A stretch of 64,000 bases of DNA from Pseudomonadota bacterium. GTDB taxonomy: Bacteria; Pseudomonadota; Gammaproteobacteria; Steroidobacterales; Steroidobacteraceae. Below the pieces are notes generated by a model. It was not told the DNA's origin. It ran no database searches and saw nothing but the letters and a program-made list of their open reading frames with translations. The stretch is taken from positions 142,945 to 206,944 of the forward strand of contig JAEWAF010000086.1 in assembly GCA_023391815.1 (NCBI GenBank), in the 5' to 3' direction. A program made the translations under genes and the position numbers. This document shows positions 62,997 to 64,000 of the stretch, in pieces; positions within the stretch are counted from its first letter, which is position 1; each line of letters starts with the position of its first letter.

Positions 62997-64000
62997 ATGG
63001 GCAATGTGTTGATGGTCGCCAACTACGAGCCCGACGTAGGCTACGCCTGGAATTTCATTCAACAGTTCTGGGTCGTGCTCGCCAGGAAGTTCCCCGGTCG
63101 CTGCCATCTCACCTATCCTCGCCGGGGCGCGGTCCCGCCCATGATCACCGATGCCGGCATTCAGGTGCATTGGCACAACATGCGTGGCGGGGGTTCCACC
63201 GATTTCATCCGGGCGCACCGGATCGAGCACGTCTATCTCACCGACTGGACCGGCCTGAACCCGCTCTATGCGCGGTGGCGATTGGCTGGCGTAAAAGACA
63301 TCGTCGTGCACGATCATGTGCCCGGCGATCCTCCGCCGGCGCGGGGGTGGCGAGGCACGCTCAAAGCCTCATTGCATCGCCTTCGGTTGATGTCTCCGAC
63401 CCAGTGTCTCGCGGTTGCCGAACACGTGACGAAACGTCACATCGAGACCTGGTGCATGGATCCCAGTATCTGCGTCACGGTGACGAATGGCATTCGTGCG
63501 TTCGATGTCGATCCTTCACTTCGGCCGTCCGTGCGCGAGGAACTCGAACTGCCGTCCGATGCGAAGGTATTCCTCATCGTCGGTCGCGCGACCAGATACA
63601 AAGGGGTCGACTTCGCGGTGCGCTGCCTCGCCAAGCTGCCGCCTCACGTACATTTCGTGCACGTCGGTGCGGGTCCCGACCTCGAGGAGTTTCGCAATCT
63701 GGCCCGTGAGCTGAATGTGGCCGAGCGCATGCACTTCCTGGGAAGACGGGGCGATGTGCAAAGACTCATGGTCGGCTGTGATGCCGCGCTTCATCCCAGC
63801 CGTGGCGAGGCGATGTCGCTGTCCATCCTCGAATACATGTGCGCCGGTCTGCCGCCGGTCGTACCCAGCCTGCCGTCGGTGTCCGTGGCGGTCGAACATC
63901 AAGCGACCGGTCTCGTCTACCAGAATCTCAACCTGGATGGCGCGGTCAGTGCACTTCGAACGCTCGCGGACGACGACGGCTTGCGCGCGCGGCTCGGGTC
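62997..64000 (+). CDS. GT4-family glycosyltransferase (3' end beyond window)
   Basis: The first 334 residues of a group 1 glycosyltransferase, running off the window without a stop. The N-terminal domain begins MGNVLMVANYEPDVGYAWNF. The C-terminal GT-B domain shows VGRATRYKGVDFAV (about residues 199-212), VHVGAGPDLEEFRNLA, a MHFLGRRGDVQRLM block and the E-x7-E nucleotide-sugar motif in HPSRGEAMSLSILEYM. It would build a polysaccharide or glycolipid. It starts 27 bases after hisIE, possibly by read-through from the his operon. Confidence 0.85.
   Translation, partial: MGNVLMVANYEPDVGYAWNFIQQFWVVLARKFPGRCHLTYPRRGAVPPMITDAGIQVHWHNMRGGGSTDFIRAHRIEHVYLTDWTGLNPLYARWRLAGVKDIVVHDHVPGDPPPARGWRGTLKASLHRLRLMSPTQCLAVAEHVTKRHIETWCMDPSICVTVTNGIRAFDVDPSLRPSVREELELPSDAKVFLIVGRATRYKGVDFAVRCLAKLPPHVHFVHVGAGPDLEEFRNLARELNVAERMHFLGRRGDVQRLMVGCDAALHPSRGEAMSLSILEYMCAGLPPVVPSLPSVSVAVEHQATGLVYQNLNLDGAVSALRTLADDDGLRARLG

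Overview
The window is a GC-rich bacterial chromosome segment with dense genes, short intergenic gaps and many 1-4 base start/stop overlaps. The biosynthetic genes point to a gammaproteobacterium. HisF and the fused HisIE and HisB look gammaproteobacterial, a TrpR-like regulator heads the his operon, and a SAM-I riboswitch precedes metX. I would place it near Steroidobacteraceae/Xanthomonadales, but that is inference without a marker gene. I see no rRNA, tRNA, CRISPR array, insertion sequence or prophage.

Layout. (1) 1-6707: a TonB-dependent receptor, an exported membrane-anchored CobN-type chelatase, an ExbB/MotA-like protein and a DUF2149 protein. This matches the hmuR-S-U-V set known from Bacteroidota heme uptake. 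(2) 6726-11906: an AraC-type regulator divergent from an aromatic-acid-type efflux set (FUSC, DUF1656, HlyD, NodT). The FUSC gene has lost its middle and is frame-broken. (3) 12139-26893: accessory genes, namely a GH51 arabinofuranosidase, a large delta-60/Calx-beta protein with a GlyGly-CTERM-like tail, two TetR regulators, a LysE exporter, an exported alpha/beta hydrolase with an OprB porin, an MFS transporter and a serine hydrolase with a membrane domain. (4) 27017-30580: a lasso peptide cluster on the minus strand. It holds a 53-residue precursor that I read directly from the bases, then the B protein, the C protein and a DsbA-like lipoprotein. The predicted core has an 8-residue Gly1-Glu8 ring and two cysteines outside the ring, which fits the neighbouring disulfide oxidoreductase. 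(5) 30866-40855: an S41-type protease, several exported proteins of unknown role, a class A beta-lactamase, an MBL-fold enzyme, a DUF4241 protein and a family 5 uracil-DNA glycosylase.

(6) 40896-46203: housekeeping genes (isocitrate lyase, a divergent LysR regulator, a pseudouridine synthase, an EamA transporter, an M17 aminopeptidase). (7) 46424-51021: ilvC-leuCDB, with a branched-chain-rich leader peptide and an attenuator terminator ahead of ilvC. A multi-hairpin RNA candidate with its own promoter-like boxes and terminator follows leuB. (8) 51766-55241: a nitronate monooxygenase-like protein, then metX and a cystathionine gamma-synthase behind a SAM-I riboswitch. (9) 55392-62969: the complete histidine operon (TrpR-like regulator, hisG-D-C-B-H-A-F-IE) behind a TrpR-type palindrome. 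hisF appears to start at an AUU codon. (10) 62997-64000: the 5' part of a GT4 glycosyltransferase.

The most interesting items are the cysteine-containing lasso peptide with its DsbA-like partner, the exported CobN/ExbB system, the AUU start of hisF, and the unassigned structured RNA after leuB.
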